Source: QWQI01 sp964608915 (GTDB lineage: Bacteria > Planctomycetota > Planctomycetia > Isosphaerales > Isosphaeraceae). From it: a DNA stretch of 64,000 nucleotides. Positions 35,893 to 47,900 of the stretch are shown one piece after another. Where the stretch lies: assembly GCA_964608915.1 (NCBI GenBank), contig CAZSQA010000017.1, positions 1 through 64,000 on the forward strand. Direction: 5' to 3'. Below the pieces are notes generated by a model. It was not told the DNA's origin. It did not search any database and saw nothing but the letters and a program-made list of their open reading frames with translations. The translations under genes were made by a program, and so were the position numbers. Within the stretch, counting starts at the first letter, position 1. Every line of letters begins with the position of its first letter.

Positions 35893-36687
35893 ATGAAACC
35901 CGAACGGCTCTGGACTCTCCTGTTCGCTTTGGGAGCGATCTTCGCGACGGGGTGCTTCGTGTACGCACGTTCCGACGCGGATTGGTGGCTCGTTCCCAAC
36001 GTCTCGACGATCGGACGCGAGATCGATCACCTTTTCGTGATCATCCTTCTGATCACGGGCATCGTGTTCATCGGAACGCAGGTCGTACTGTGCTACATCC
36101 TCTGGAAATTTCCGGACGCGCCTGGCCGGAAGGCCGAGTACGTGCACGGGCAGATGAAACTCGAGGTGATCTGGACGATCATTCCCGCGTCGATTCTGGT
36201 GTTCCTGGCTCTCTATCAGATGGGCACCTGGTCGAAGATCAAGTTCCGCAGTTCGATGCCGAAAGTCCAGCCGGTGGCCGAAGTGACGGCCCGCCAGTTT
36301 CAGTGGATTTTTCGCTATGCCGGCGAAGATCGCAGGCTGCACACGGACGATGACGTGATCACGGTCAATGACTTTCACTTCGTCAAGAGCGAGCCTACCG
36401 TCATTCACCTGCGCAGCACCGACGTTCTGCACTCCTTCTTCCTGCCGCAGTTCCGGATCAAGCAGGACGCCGTGCCCGGCCTGACGATTCCCGTCTGGTT
36501 CGATTCGGACACATCCGGCAAGTTCGAACTGGTCTGTGCGGAACTTTGCGGCTGGGGCCACTACAAGATGCGCGGGAACGTGACCGTGCACGAGACGCAG
36601 GCGGAGTTCGAGGAGTGGCTGAAAAAGGCCAAGTCCGAACAGAATCGTGATCAACTGGCGTTGGCCAACGCCGCGAACGGAGGATGA
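35893..36687 (+). CDS. coxB: Cytochrome c oxidase subunit II
   Basis: 264 residues. A hydrophobic leader (LLFALGAIFATGC) is followed by two membrane helices (HLFVIILLITGIVFIGTQVVLC and LEVIWTIIPASILVFLALYQM) and the periplasmic cupredoxin domain. The CuA ligands are visible: DVLHSFFLPQFRIKQDAVPG (His) and CAELCGWGHYKM (C-x3-C-x3-H-x2-M). There is no fused cytochrome c domain, so the separate cytochrome gene upstream may replace it. ATG 35893 has GGAG six bases upstream. Confidence 0.95.
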   Translation: MKPERLWTLLFALGAIFATGCFVYARSDADWWLVPNVSTIGREIDHLFVIILLITGIVFIGTQVVLCYILWKFPDAPGRKAEYVHGQMKLEVIWTIIPASILVFLALYQMGTWSKIKFRSSMPKVQPVAEVTARQFQWIFRYAGEDRRLHTDDDVITVNDFHFVKSEPTVIHLRSTDVLHSFFLPQFRIKQDAVPGLTIPVWFDSDTSGKFELVCAELCGWGHYKMRGNVTVHETQAEFEEWLKKAKSEQNRDQLALANAANGG

Positions 36688-36692
36688 CCCCG

Positions 36693-38498
<1,806 letters not shown>

Positions 38499-38520
38499 TC
38501 GCGAGCGACGGCAGAAGTCA

Positions 38521-38555
38521 CGGAGCGGGTACCTGACCAGGGCCCGCTCCGGTTT
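38521..38555 (+). terminator. Hairpin after coxA, possible partial terminator
   Basis: CGGAGCGGG / CCCGCTCCG, 9-bp stem with a 13-base loop, followed by GTTTCC. The weak T tract suggests attenuation rather than full termination, since assembly genes continue downstream. Confidence 0.45.
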
Positions 38556-38599
38556 CCGAATGCAGGGATTTCTTCGAAAGGCTATTCCGAGAGAACCGG

Positions 38600-39592
38600 A
38601 TGAATCATCGGCGATCGGCTGATCCAATTCCGATTCTGGCGAACAGATTGTTCCTGTTCGCCTGCGTGTTTACCTGGCCGCTGCTCTTCGTGGGCGGGCT
38701 GGTGACGACCTACGGCGTAGGCATGGCCGTTCCGGACTGGCCTACGACGTTCGGCGTGAACATGTTTCTTTATGACTTCGCCAATTCGGCCTGGGGCGTC
38801 TTCATCGAACACGGGCACCGGCTGTATGGCTCAGCCGTGGGCCTTTGCCTGCTGATCGTGGCGCCGTTTCTGCAGTTCTCGAAGCGGGTTCCGCGCAGCG
38901 TCAAAATCGCCGCCTGGCTGGCCCTTGCCGGCGTGATCGTTCAGGGCGTAATGGGCGGTCTGAGGGTGACGCGCATTTCGAGGGCTCTCGCCATGGTCCA
39001 TGGTTGTTTCGGTCAGGCCTTTTTCGCATACCTCGCCTGCCTGACGGCCTGGACGAGCCGCACGTGGGCACAGGTCGGAGCCGATCTGGACGACACACTG
39101 GAGCCGTTATCCGTATCACGGTCCACTCGATCTCTGGCGGCGGTTTCGATCCTGGCGGTTTACGGGCAGGTCGTCGCCGGGGCGTGGCTCCGCCATTTTC
39201 CCGCGCCTGGCAAACTTTATCTCCATGCCATTCTGGGTGTCGTCGTGGTCGTGACCCTGACTGTGCTGACGGCTCGCGTGCGGCGTGAGCCGATCATGCG
39301 GTCTCGGGGCGTTCGGATCTCGCGAACCGCGCTGGCAGGTCTGGCTCACTTCCAGATCGTTCTGGGCGTGATCGCCTGGTGGGTGATGCGGCCTTTCGAC
39401 GGTACGCCGAGGCGGGTTACCGATCTGGCGGCCGTCATGAGGACGGCACACCAGGCGAACGGGGCTTTGCTGCTGGCGTTCACGGCGGTCGTGACGCTAT
39501 GGGTGTTTCGAGCCCGGGCGAACAGGCCGGCAGTTCGGCCTGATCGATCCGTCCCGGAAGCCAACGAGCTGGAGGCCGCATGTCCATCGTGA
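38600..39592 (+). CDS. ctaA: Heme A synthase CtaA
   Basis: 330-residue membrane enzyme that oxidises the heme O methyl group to a formyl group, giving heme A. It has eight hydrophobic segments in two related halves, with heme-binding His in IEHGHRLYGSAVG, LAMVHGCFGQAFF, LYLHAILGV and RTAHQANGALLL. GLVTTYGVGMAVPDWPTTFG matches the conserved early loop. It overlaps ctaB by 13 bases. Confidence 0.92.
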   Translation: MNHRRSADPIPILANRLFLFACVFTWPLLFVGGLVTTYGVGMAVPDWPTTFGVNMFLYDFANSAWGVFIEHGHRLYGSAVGLCLLIVAPFLQFSKRVPRSVKIAAWLALAGVIVQGVMGGLRVTRISRALAMVHGCFGQAFFAYLACLTAWTSRTWAQVGADLDDTLEPLSVSRSTRSLAAVSILAVYGQVVAGAWLRHFPAPGKLYLHAILGVVVVVTLTVLTARVRREPIMRSRGVRISRTALAGLAHFQIVLGVIAWWVMRPFDGTPRRVTDLAAVMRTAHQANGALLLAFTAVVTLWVFRARANRPAVRPDRSVPEANELEAACPS

Positions 39593-40506
39593 CCTCCGCC
39601 CCGTCAGATTGCCGGGCCACGACAAACGACATTCGCGTATCGTTCGCGGCACGCCTGAACAACTATCGAGAGCTTTCCAAGCCGCGGATCGTGACGATGG
39701 TACTGGTCACGACCGGAGTCGGCTACATTTCCGGCTGTCGCGGTTCCATCGACCCTGCCGTATTTCTGGCGACGATGTTCGGCACTGCGGCGTTCGCCGC
39801 ATCGGCGAGCGTTCTGAATCAATCGATGGAATGGCGGCGGGACGCCCGCATGCGGCGCACCGCAGGCCGACCGATCCCCAGCGGGCGTACGACGGTTGCC
39901 GAATCGGTGGCGGTCGGTCTGGTTTTGCTGGTGACCGGTTCGCTCGCTCTTCTCGGATTCGTGCCGCTTCCAGCTTTCGACTGTGCCGCGGCGACATGGA
40001 TTCTCTACCTGGCAGCTTACACGCCGCTGAAGCCGATCAGTTCGATCAATACCGTGGTCGGCGCCGTACCCGGCGCTCTTCCGCCCGTAATTGGCTGGGC
40101 GGCCGCGACAGGGTCCGTCGGGAGCGAGGCCGTGGCCTTGTTCCTGATCCTGTTCCTCTGGCAATTTCCGCATTTCCTGGCGATCGCGTGGCTGCACCGC
40201 GAGGATTATCGGCGCGGCGGTTACCGAATGATCACGCATCGCGACCCTTCCGGCTGGATCACGTCCCTGCAATCGCTCGGTTACGCCAGCGTGCTCCTGC
40301 CCGTGTCGATCCTGCCGTTTCGGCTCGGCATGGCCGGGTCGATCTATCTCCTGGCGGCGCTGGCTTTGAGCCTTCACTACTGGATCCGCTGTTTCGAATT
40401 CGTGCGGCAGCGCGACGATCGCTCGGCGCGGCGGATGCTCTATTCCAGCCTGTATTACCTGCCTCTGATCTATCTGTTCCTGATCCTCAATCCCTTGCCC
40501 GCCTGA
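39580..40506 (+). CDS. ctaB: Protoheme IX farnesyltransferase
   Basis: 308-residue UbiA-family membrane prenyltransferase that adds farnesyl to heme B, giving heme O. It begins with the conserved YRELSKPRIVTMVLVTT. The first aspartate-rich motif is changed relative to the common form: SVLNQSMEWRRDARMRRTAGRPIPSGR, with NQ--E---D instead of N--D--D but with M-RT-GRP intact. The second cluster region and HREDYRRGGYRM are present. Its coding start overlaps the end of ctaA. Confidence 0.92.
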   Translation: MSIVTSAPSDCRATTNDIRVSFAARLNNYRELSKPRIVTMVLVTTGVGYISGCRGSIDPAVFLATMFGTAAFAASASVLNQSMEWRRDARMRRTAGRPIPSGRTTVAESVAVGLVLLVTGSLALLGFVPLPAFDCAAATWILYLAAYTPLKPISSINTVVGAVPGALPPVIGWAAATGSVGSEAVALFLILFLWQFPHFLAIAWLHREDYRRGGYRMITHRDPSGWITSLQSLGYASVLLPVSILPFRLGMAGSIYLLAALALSLHYWIRCFEFVRQRDDRSARRMLYSSLYYLPLIYLFLILNPLPA

Positions 40507-40545
40507 CGGCCGCCGGCCGTCGGAGTTCCGGTTCGAAGGACGACC

Positions 40546-41283
40546 ATGTCAGACATCGCAACGTTCCCTGTCTCCTTGCCCACCGCAACGTCCAAACCCG
40601 CCGCGACGGCGGCTCCGGTCACGGCCGGCAAGGTGGCGATGTGGCTCTTCCTGGCCACCGAAATCATGTTCTTCACGGGGCTGATCGGCTCCTACATCGT
40701 GTTGCGGGCCGGCAGCCCGCCGACGGCCTACTCGGACAAGTATCCGCCGAACACGCCCCTGACGGCGATTTCGAATCCTGAGGAAGTCGTCTTCCACAAC
40801 TGGCCCAAGCCGTACGACTCCGCGACGAATCCGCTGTCGATCGACCTGACGGCGGCGAACACCTTCATCCTGATCTGTTCGTCGGTGACGATGGTGCTGG
40901 CGCTGGGGGCCGCCCAGCGTGACGACCGCAAGATGACGACACGTTATCTGCTGGCCACGATGCTCATCGGTGCCACGTTCCTCGGCGTTCAGGTGTACGA
41001 ATACTATCAATTGATGTTCGGCCACATCTATCCGGTCGGCATCAGCCCGACGGGCCACTTCCGGCCCAACGTCAGCCTGTTCGCGAGCTGCTTCTTCACG
41101 ATGACGGGCTTCCACGGAACGCACGTCGCCGTAGGCGTTTTCATGATCTTCTGCGCCCTGCTGCAGTCCTTGCGTGGCGTGTATCACTCGAAGAATTACG
41201 CCTCGCTGGAATACATCGGCCTGTATTGGCACTTCGTCGACCTGGTCTGGATCATCCTGTTCACGGTCGTCTACCTGATCTGA
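40546..41283 (+). CDS. ctaE: Cytochrome c oxidase subunit III
   Basis: 245 residues with about five membrane helices. Diagnostic segments are KVAMWLFLATEIMFFTGLIGSYIVLR, LLATMLIGATFLGVQVYEY, FASCFFTMTGFHGTHVAVGVFMIF and the terminal YWHFVDLVWIILFTVVYLI. The loop between helices 1 and 2 is longer than usual and Pro-rich. It follows ctaB by 39 bases. Confidence 0.94.
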   Translation: MSDIATFPVSLPTATSKPAATAAPVTAGKVAMWLFLATEIMFFTGLIGSYIVLRAGSPPTAYSDKYPPNTPLTAISNPEEVVFHNWPKPYDSATNPLSIDLTAANTFILICSSVTMVLALGAAQRDDRKMTTRYLLATMLIGATFLGVQVYEYYQLMFGHIYPVGISPTGHFRPNVSLFASCFFTMTGFHGTHVAVGVFMIFCALLQSLRGVYHSKNYASLEYIGLYWHFVDLVWIILFTVVYLI

Positions 41284-41367
41284 TCACTGCGGCGAAAGAG
41301 CCGGCCGCATCCGGATCGATCGAACGCCTGATTCCCATCTCAACCACGGAATTCGAGTCGAAAAGCC

Positions 41368-41754
41368 ATGTCCGATTCCCACGCATCACATTCGGCAGCC
41401 CATGAGCATCCTCATGTGAATTACATGAAGATTTTCTGGACACTTCTGTTCCTGACCGTGGCCGAATACTTTTACGCCATGCTGACCCAGGAGCATTTCG
41501 TCCTCCTGGTTCTCGGGCTGATGACTCTGGCTCTGGTGAAGGCGAGCCTCGTCGGCCTCTACTTCATGCACGTGAAATTCGAAGGCAACTGGGTATATGC
41601 CATGATCGTGCCGGCATGCATTCTGGCCGTGCTGGTCGTCCTGGCTCTTACCCCTGATATCGCTCGCGACAAAAGTCAGGACGATTTGATCGTTCCCGAA
41701 GACGATTCGGCCATGATCACCGTCAGCCAACCCTTTGAGATTCAGCGTTCGTGA
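41368..41754 (+). CDS. ctaF: Cytochrome c oxidase subunit IV
   Basis: 128 residues with three membrane helices (IFWTLLFLTVAEYFYAML, VLGLMTLALVKASLVGLYFMHVKFE, AMIVPACILAVLVVLAL). The LVKASLVGLYFMHVKFE segment is typical of bacterial subunit IV. The N-terminus is His-rich (HASHSAAHEHPHVNY). Its stop overlaps the GTG start of the Sco gene by four bases. Confidence 0.9.
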   Translation: MSDSHASHSAAHEHPHVNYMKIFWTLLFLTVAEYFYAMLTQEHFVLLVLGLMTLALVKASLVGLYFMHVKFEGNWVYAMIVPACILAVLVVLALTPDIARDKSQDDLIVPEDDSAMITVSQPFEIQRS

Positions 41755-42827
41755 AATCGCCTCTCTCCGGCTATGGTTTCGGTCTCCTGGCTGTCGCGGG
41801 CTCATTTCTCGCGGCGGCCGGTATTTGTTTCGGACTTCCCTCAGGGCAAACGGCCCCCGCCCGCGGAAGTTCGCTTCTGGAAGGGCGCCAGGTCGGCCCG
41901 TTTTCCCTGACGCGGGAGACCGGGACGACCGTAACGTCTGACGATCTCGCGGATTCGGTCTGGCTGGCCGCGTTCACGTTCACGCGATGCCCGTCGAGCT
42001 GCCCACGGATCAGTGCGACGCTTAAGGGGCTGCAGGACAAGTTGGCCGGCACGGATGTCCGGATCGTCAGTTTCAGCGTCGATCCGAAGTTCGACACGCC
42101 CGAAGTCCTGAAATCGTACGGCGAAAAGTTCGGGGCCGATCCGGCCCGCTGGTGGTTCCTCACCGGTGACGAGTCGGCCGTCTACGACCTGATCCAGAAA
42201 TCGTTCGTCGTCAGCGTGGTGCCGACCTCGCCTGAGGAGCGTAAAGCCGGGGCGGAAGACATTGCCCACAGCGACAGGATCGTGCTGATCGACCGTGGCC
42301 TCAAGCTCGTCCGTCACTTCGATTCGAACGATCCCGCGGATCTCGAAACGCTCATCACCGAAGCACGCCGGCGCGGCCTCGCGTCGTGGATCCGGGCTCT
42401 GCCGAAACTCAACGCCACACTCAATTTCTCGAGCTTCGTCTTCCTCCTGGCCGGCTGGGCCCTGGTCCGGCGTGGCCGGTGGCGGGCTCATGCCTTTCTG
42501 ATGCTCACGTGCCTGGCGATCTCGGCGGCGTTTCTCGGCTGCTATCTGACATATCATTACTTCGTCGGCACCGTGCGTTTTCCGGGATCGGGGCCGATCC
42601 GCTCGCTCTATTTGTCGATCCTTCTATCCCACACGGTCCTGGCCGTGGCGATGGTGCCGATGATCGCCCTGACGGTCTACCGGGCCGTCCGCAAGGATTT
42701 CGAAAGGCACAGAAAAATCGCCCGAGTCACATTTCCGATCTGGGTTTACATCAGCCTGACGGGCGTGATCATTTACCTGATGCTCTATCAGATGAACCAC
42801 GCCCCGGTGGCTGTGGCGGCGATCTAA
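41751..42827 (+). CDS. Sco1/SenC-DUF420 fusion, CuA assembly factor
   Basis: 358 residues. Residues 1-200 are a membrane-anchored Sco (thioredoxin-fold copper chaperone), with the Cu-binding motif CPSSC in TFTRCPSSCPRIS and the third ligand His in IAHSDRIVLIDR. From about residue 220 the protein continues with four membrane helices of DUF420 type (FSSFVFLLAGWALV, CYLTYHYF, LSILLSHTVLAVAMVPMIAL, YISLTGVIIYLMLYQMNH). Both parts occur as separate genes in other oxidase clusters, where Sco loads CuA on subunit II. The GTG start overlaps the subunit IV stop. Confidence 0.9.
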   Translation: MKSPLSGYGFGLLAVAGSFLAAAGICFGLPSGQTAPARGSSLLEGRQVGPFSLTRETGTTVTSDDLADSVWLAAFTFTRCPSSCPRISATLKGLQDKLAGTDVRIVSFSVDPKFDTPEVLKSYGEKFGADPARWWFLTGDESAVYDLIQKSFVVSVVPTSPEERKAGAEDIAHSDRIVLIDRGLKLVRHFDSNDPADLETLITEARRRGLASWIRALPKLNATLNFSSFVFLLAGWALVRRGRWRAHAFLMLTCLAISAAFLGCYLTYHYFVGTVRFPGSGPIRSLYLSILLSHTVLAVAMVPMIALTVYRAVRKDFERHRKIARVTFPIWVYISLTGVIIYLMLYQMNHAPVAVAAI

Positions 42828-42844
42828 AAAGTCACTCCCGCGAT

Positions 42845-42861
42845 CCGAATTCGAAATTCGG
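42845..42861. terminator. Weak hairpin between convergent genes
   Basis: CCGAATT / AATTCGG with a 3-base loop, in the 34-base gap between the Sco fusion gene and the convergent deacetylase gene. No long T tract. Confidence 0.35.
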
Positions 42862-43887
42862 TCATTTCGAAAGACGTCCGTTCGCCGACTCATTTCGGGC
42901 GATATCACCGAGACTGACGATCGCAGCTTTATCTTTATGAGCTTCGACGGTGTCGAGGATCAGGTCGATCGTTTCGAAATTCGGGTCGACGACTCCCAGG
43001 CATGATGGGTGAGCGAGGAAGTCGAAAGTCAGGCCCTGCTCGATGCACCGCAGAAGGCCGCGGCGAACCGCGACCTTGAAATCGGAGAGGGGCCAGCGGC
43101 CGGTTCGCAGCGCGCCGATATCGCTGATCGGGCTCATCGGTATTTCGACGAGCCCCGTCGGATAGACGAACGGCTGGGCCATTGTCTGGGCGTCTTCTAT
43201 CCCACGAAAGACATCTTCGGAAGGCCGTTCGCCGGGCTTCGAAGTGGCATGGGTTGGGTACAGGCTGCTGACCCAGGAATATCCCATTTCGAGGAGCATT
43301 TTCTGCAGGTCTTCCCTGCCCTTCAGGCCCGTAGCAAACCCGCCGGGGGTGCGGAAGCCGCCGGCGCGCCCTGATCGGCCTTTCAATCGGGTTTCGAAAG
43401 CCAGTTCGGCCATTTCGATGTTGCGTTTCAATTCAGCCGGGATGTCTCGGCCTTCGAGCAGCCAGGGGGCACGGGCGAACCGGAATTGCAAGTCCTGCGG
43501 CTTCGAAGCGAGAAGATAGATGTGGTCATAGGTGTGATTGCCGAGCGGGTGGCCGGCATCCACGATTTCCTGCAGCCAGGAGACGTCAGCCTGCTCCATC
43601 GTCCGGCCCAGGCCGAAGAAGTGAATCAGGCCCCCCCTGGCCTTCACCCGCCGCGCCGCTTCCTGGGCGTAGCGTTTCGTCGCTTCGTTCAGATTGCCCT
43701 TTTCGAAATCCCAGTGCATCTGGTCGCGGGTGGGGAATTCGCGGCTCATTTCCAGGTCGAGCGTGATCGCCACCTGAGCTTTGCCGGAATTCGAACGAGA
43801 TGCGACCGAAGTCGTCGCATTCAGGGCTGAACCGACTGAAACCGCGGCGACGGAAGCGAGAAAACGGCGGCGCGTGCAGTCTTTCAT
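42862..43887 (-). CDS. Tat-exported polysaccharide deacetylase-like protein
   Basis: 341 residues. Twin-arginine signal CTRRRFLASVAAVSVGSAL, then a NodB-type barrel: VAITLDLEMSREFP (metal Asp region), GNHTYDHIYL (H-x3-H metal motif), GGFRTPGGF (Arg/Pro motif) and a late FDFLAHPSCLG (His). The NodB fold removes acetyl groups from glycans. The Asp-Asp pair of typical NodB domains is replaced by DLEM here, so activity needs testing. The ATG overlaps the previous gene's stop by four bases. Confidence 0.85.
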   Translation of the reverse strand: MKDCTRRRFLASVAAVSVGSALNATTSVASRSNSGKAQVAITLDLEMSREFPTRDQMHWDFEKGNLNEATKRYAQEAARRVKARGGLIHFFGLGRTMEQADVSWLQEIVDAGHPLGNHTYDHIYLLASKPQDLQFRFARAPWLLEGRDIPAELKRNIEMAELAFETRLKGRSGRAGGFRTPGGFATGLKGREDLQKMLLEMGYSWVSSLYPTHATSKPGERPSEDVFRGIEDAQTMAQPFVYPTGLVEIPMSPISDIGALRTGRWPLSDFKVAVRRGLLRCIEQGLTFDFLAHPSCLGVVDPNFETIDLILDTVEAHKDKAAIVSLGDIARNESANGRLSK

Positions 43888-44984
43888 TTTTCGATCTTCC
43901 GAATCCAGGAGCTTTGCGTGATGAGCAGGTCAAGCGCCGCGAAGCTCACGGCTGCGTTGGTGGCGTGGCGTGGCGAATCCTGAGCCGGGAAGGTAGCGAT
44001 GGTGGCATCGCCGACGAGGAATACGCTGAAGTCGCGGCGGAGGTTCTCCCAGCCGGCGGTCGTTTTGCACACGCACATGTCGGTGTTGTAACCGGCCAGG
44101 ATCACGTGGCGGATGCCCAGCGATTTAAGATGATCGCGCAGGTTGTCGTAGCCGTCGGCGTCATAAATCACAAGATCCGAATGGTCGACTTCGATCGACG
44201 ACATGACCGGGATCGGCAAGTCCCAGAATCCCTTCGGGTCGTATTTCACGCCGGCATCGAGCCCCGGAAAGGCAGAGAAGTAGGACTTCACCGGGTTTTC
44301 GTCGTCCAGGACGATCGATTTCGGCAGCTCGCCGCCCCGGTAATCGAACGAACTCAGCAGGGCATGAAGTTCCTTGATGCCTTCTGCCCGGGATTTCCGG
44401 GTCGGGTGCGAAGCGAACGAGCGATAGATCTTCTGCCGGATCGGATCTTCCTTGCCGGGCAGGCTATAGGCGGTCAGCCGCGTCGAGCCGCGAAGCTTTT
44501 TCAGGAGTGGGTCGATCACGTCGCGGGCGTGCTGGAGGACGAGGGCATTCTTGCGCGGGGTGCACTGAAAGGCCACGCCGGCGGGTTCGGGCGACTTCCA
44601 GCCCTGGCCGTCGTCGATGGCCCAGGGGTGCACGACGATCACGGCCGTGCGGTCACCCCGCAGGCGATTGGGAATTTCGACAATGCCCCGGGCGTTATAG
44701 GACCAGCGCCAGGCACGGACTTCGATCGTTGCCCCAAGTTCGTCGATGATCGGCGGGGCTTCGAAGCGGGCTTCGCACCGGATCGGTTCGACGTATTGGG
44801 GGAAGTCTTCAAGAATCGGCCGGGGGTCGGCGATCGGACGGAGGGTGTTGGCATAGACCCGGGAACCGTCCTGGCCGAATCCCTTCGATGCGGCGACGGA
44901 AACAGCCCCCGCAGCCTGAATGAAGCCGCGGCGGGTAACGGCGTGCTTGCGAGAGGCGGTTATCGGGTTCGATCGCTCGATCAT
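43884..44984 (-). CDS. Tat-exported isochorismatase-fold cysteine hydrolase
   Basis: 366 residues. Tat signal VTRRGFIQAAGAVSVAAS. A cysteine hydrolase domain of the isochorismatase superfamily follows: RTAVIVVHPWAIDDGQGW (catalytic Asp region), a Lys within LPKSIVLDDENPVKSYF, and the nucleophile Cys in GYNTDMCVCKTTAGWENL. The domain is larger than the usual 180-200 residues, with an inserted region of about 120. The substrate is unknown. Its start overlaps the stop of the PVC-type dehydrogenase and its end overlaps the deacetylase start. Confidence 0.85.
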   Translation of the reverse strand: MIERSNPITASRKHAVTRRGFIQAAGAVSVAASKGFGQDGSRVYANTLRPIADPRPILEDFPQYVEPIRCEARFEAPPIIDELGATIEVRAWRWSYNARGIVEIPNRLRGDRTAVIVVHPWAIDDGQGWKSPEPAGVAFQCTPRKNALVLQHARDVIDPLLKKLRGSTRLTAYSLPGKEDPIRQKIYRSFASHPTRKSRAEGIKELHALLSSFDYRGGELPKSIVLDDENPVKSYFSAFPGLDAGVKYDPKGFWDLPIPVMSSIEVDHSDLVIYDADGYDNLRDHLKSLGIRHVILAGYNTDMCVCKTTAGWENLRRDFSVFLVGDATIATFPAQDSPRHATNAAVSFAALDLLITQSSWIRKIEK

Positions 44985-47900
44985 GGCGCATTCTCCAGGG
45001 ATTGCAGGAAGGCGAAGAGGTCGCGAAGCTGCTGGGGGTCGAACTGGCGATAAAGCCCTTCAGGCATGACGGATACGGCCGACTCGCGGGATTCGCGGAT
45101 CTCCGAAGCGGGGAGAGACTCGATGGTGCCGTCCGATTTCGCGAGCTTCCAGAGGCCACCGGAGCTTTCCACGAGCAACCCTTCGAGAACGCGGCCATCG
45201 TTCATTTCGATGATTCGCGACTGATATTCCTTGCGGATGACGCCAGAGGGATCGATGATGCTGGTGAGGAGCCAGTCGCGGTCGGACCGGTTCGCTCCGG
45301 TAAGGTCAGGGCCGACCATCTTGCCGACGTCGTAAAGCCGATGACAACCGGCACAGACTTTGGCGAACAGCTCCCGCCCCTTCCTGGCGTCGCCGGTCGC
45401 GGCCCGGAGGTCGTTATTGAGCCGACGCACTTCGGCCAGGCGTTCTTCGGGGGTGGCCTGAGCGATCTTGCCCCAAATCTTCAGGACGGCCCGATCGACC
45501 GGTTCCGAGCCGAGACGGGCGATTGCGGCGAGTTCCGGCAAGTCGAAATCGTCACGCGGAATTTGCCCGGATGCGACAGCTTCGAGCATCGGCAGACACG
45601 TTTCCGTACGAGCGCTGAGGGTGGCCCGGGTTCGTTTTTTTCGTTCCTGAGAGGCTTTGGGATATTCGCCGATCAACTCACTGGCCGTTTTCTCGTCCGC
45701 AAGTCGGCTCAAACCTGCCCAGGCGGCATCAGCGATGGCAGCGTTTTCGTTTTTCGAAGCGACGAGGCTGATCTCGGACCAATCGGTCCAGCCCGAATCC
45801 GCCGCAGTTTTCAGGAACGCGACCACCCGACCAGGTTTCGGATTGGCCTGAGCCTGCTGCAATTCGGCGAGCGCCGATTCGCGAGGCGCGGGCGAGCCCA
45901 GACGGGCGGCGATTTCCCAGCGAATGAGATCAGAATGCCCGTCTCCGCAAATATCGACGAGTGTCGTTCGAAATGGGCCGGCCGGCTTCGGAGCGCCGCC
46001 GCGAAGCGATTCGAGCACGAAAGGCAGATTGCGGTCAACGTCGAGCCGCACCAGCCTGACGAGTTGAGGTTCGATCTCATTGCCGCCCACGTAACTGAAT
46101 TTGCGGATCAGGTTGCCGATGACCTTTTCAGAGACGATTCGGGTCGTTTTCAGCGGTATTTGTTGACCACCTTCATGCATGATCGCTTTCGAAACGATCG
46201 CATCGACGAGTCCGGCAGGATCGCGCTGGGAAATTCGCTCGGCCGCCCACCAATAGCGCTGGTCGAGGATCGGATCGCCGGCATCGTCGACGGCCGAAGC
46301 GAGCCCGGCCCATCCGGCGATGGCTTCCGGGGCATCGACACGAGCCACGGACGCGACACGCTGCCCCAGGCAGATGAGGTCGACATCGGGCGTAGCGATC
46401 GCGGCCACGCGGCCCGCGGGGGGCATCACGGCGAAATCGCCGAGAGCCTGCACGGCCAGGCGGCGGATCGCCGGATCGGTGTCGGCCACTGCGGAGCGGA
46501 AGTCGTCGGCCGAGAGGGGCGCGGGCTTCGCCCGGTCGTGGTCGATCATCGAAACGAGCGTGCGGAAAGCCTCGCGTCGGAATTCGACAGGCAAGTCGCG
46601 GTCATGCCAGATCTGGTTCAGGCGTTTGACGGAAGGCTCTTCGTGGCGCTCCTTGAGAATTCGGCGGGCCCGGCGGGCGAGGAAAGCGTTCGGATCACGC
46701 AACAGACCGATCAGTTCCACCGAGCTTTTCCTGGCCAGTTCGGGGTGGACGGAAAGCGTCGGCCGGTCGTCGGCCGCGGCACGAATGGCGTAGATCCGGC
46801 CGTTCGTACGGTCCCAGTCGGCATCGGGGTCAGGGTGCGCCATGCGCTGGTCGTGCCAGTCGGCCACGTAAACGTTGCCGTCGGGCCCGAGTGCCTGATC
46901 ACACGGCGCGAACCAGGGGTCGCGGCTGTCCAGCACGATACCCACCTGCCGTGACGTAAACGTCGCCCCCTTCGGTTCGAAGGCATGTTCGGCGACGAGA
47001 TGCGAAAGCACATTCGCACCGATGTAGCGGCCCCGAAGTTCGGCCGGCCAGCGATCGGCCAGATAGAAAAGCCCTCCGGCCGTGACATGGCCGCCATGCG
47101 CGCCGCCGTGCGGCATGTGGTCAAAATGGCCGAAAGTATAGGGATTATGCAGCGGGCCATGTTTGCCGAACTGCTTCCAGTAATAGGCGTCCTGCATGAC
47201 GTGCAGGGCCACGTGCGGGCCGAAGTTCGTACTTGCGAAAAGATTGCCGGCGGCGTCGAAGTCCAGCCCCCACATGTTGCCGCCGCCTTCGGCGAAGAGT
47301 TCGAAGCGGTCCGTCGGCGGGTGATATCGCCAGATGCCCTGCTGGAATTCGATGCCCCGGATTTTCGCGGTGACGGTCGAACCCTGCAGGCCATAAAGCC
47401 AGCCATCTTCGCCCCAGGTGAGGGAATTGGCCAGGCTGTGGGCATCTTCCATACCGAAGCCAGCCAGGAGCACACGCGGATCGCCGTCGGGAACGTCGTC
47501 GCCGTCGGCATCGGCATAATGCAGAAGGTAGGGTGCCTGAAGCACATACACGCCGCCGTCGCCGAACGCGAAGCCCGTCGAAAGGTTCAGGCCCGAGACG
47601 AAATCGCGGGCTTTGTCGGCCATTCCGTCGCCGTCGGTATCTTCAAGGATCGTCAGCCTGTCCGCACCTTTCGGGCCTTTCGGCGGCGGCTCGGGCACGC
47701 GGTCATAGACCGTACGGCTATAGCGGTCGACCTTCGTACGATTCAGGCCCGCGGGGTTCGGATATTGCAGATATTGAATCGCCCAGAGCCGGCCACGGTC
47801 GTCGAAGTCGATCGCCACAGGTTGCCGGACGAGCGGCTCGGAAACGACCGCGGTCGCCTTCAGACCCTTCGCCAGGACCATTCGCTCGATGGCCTGAGCG

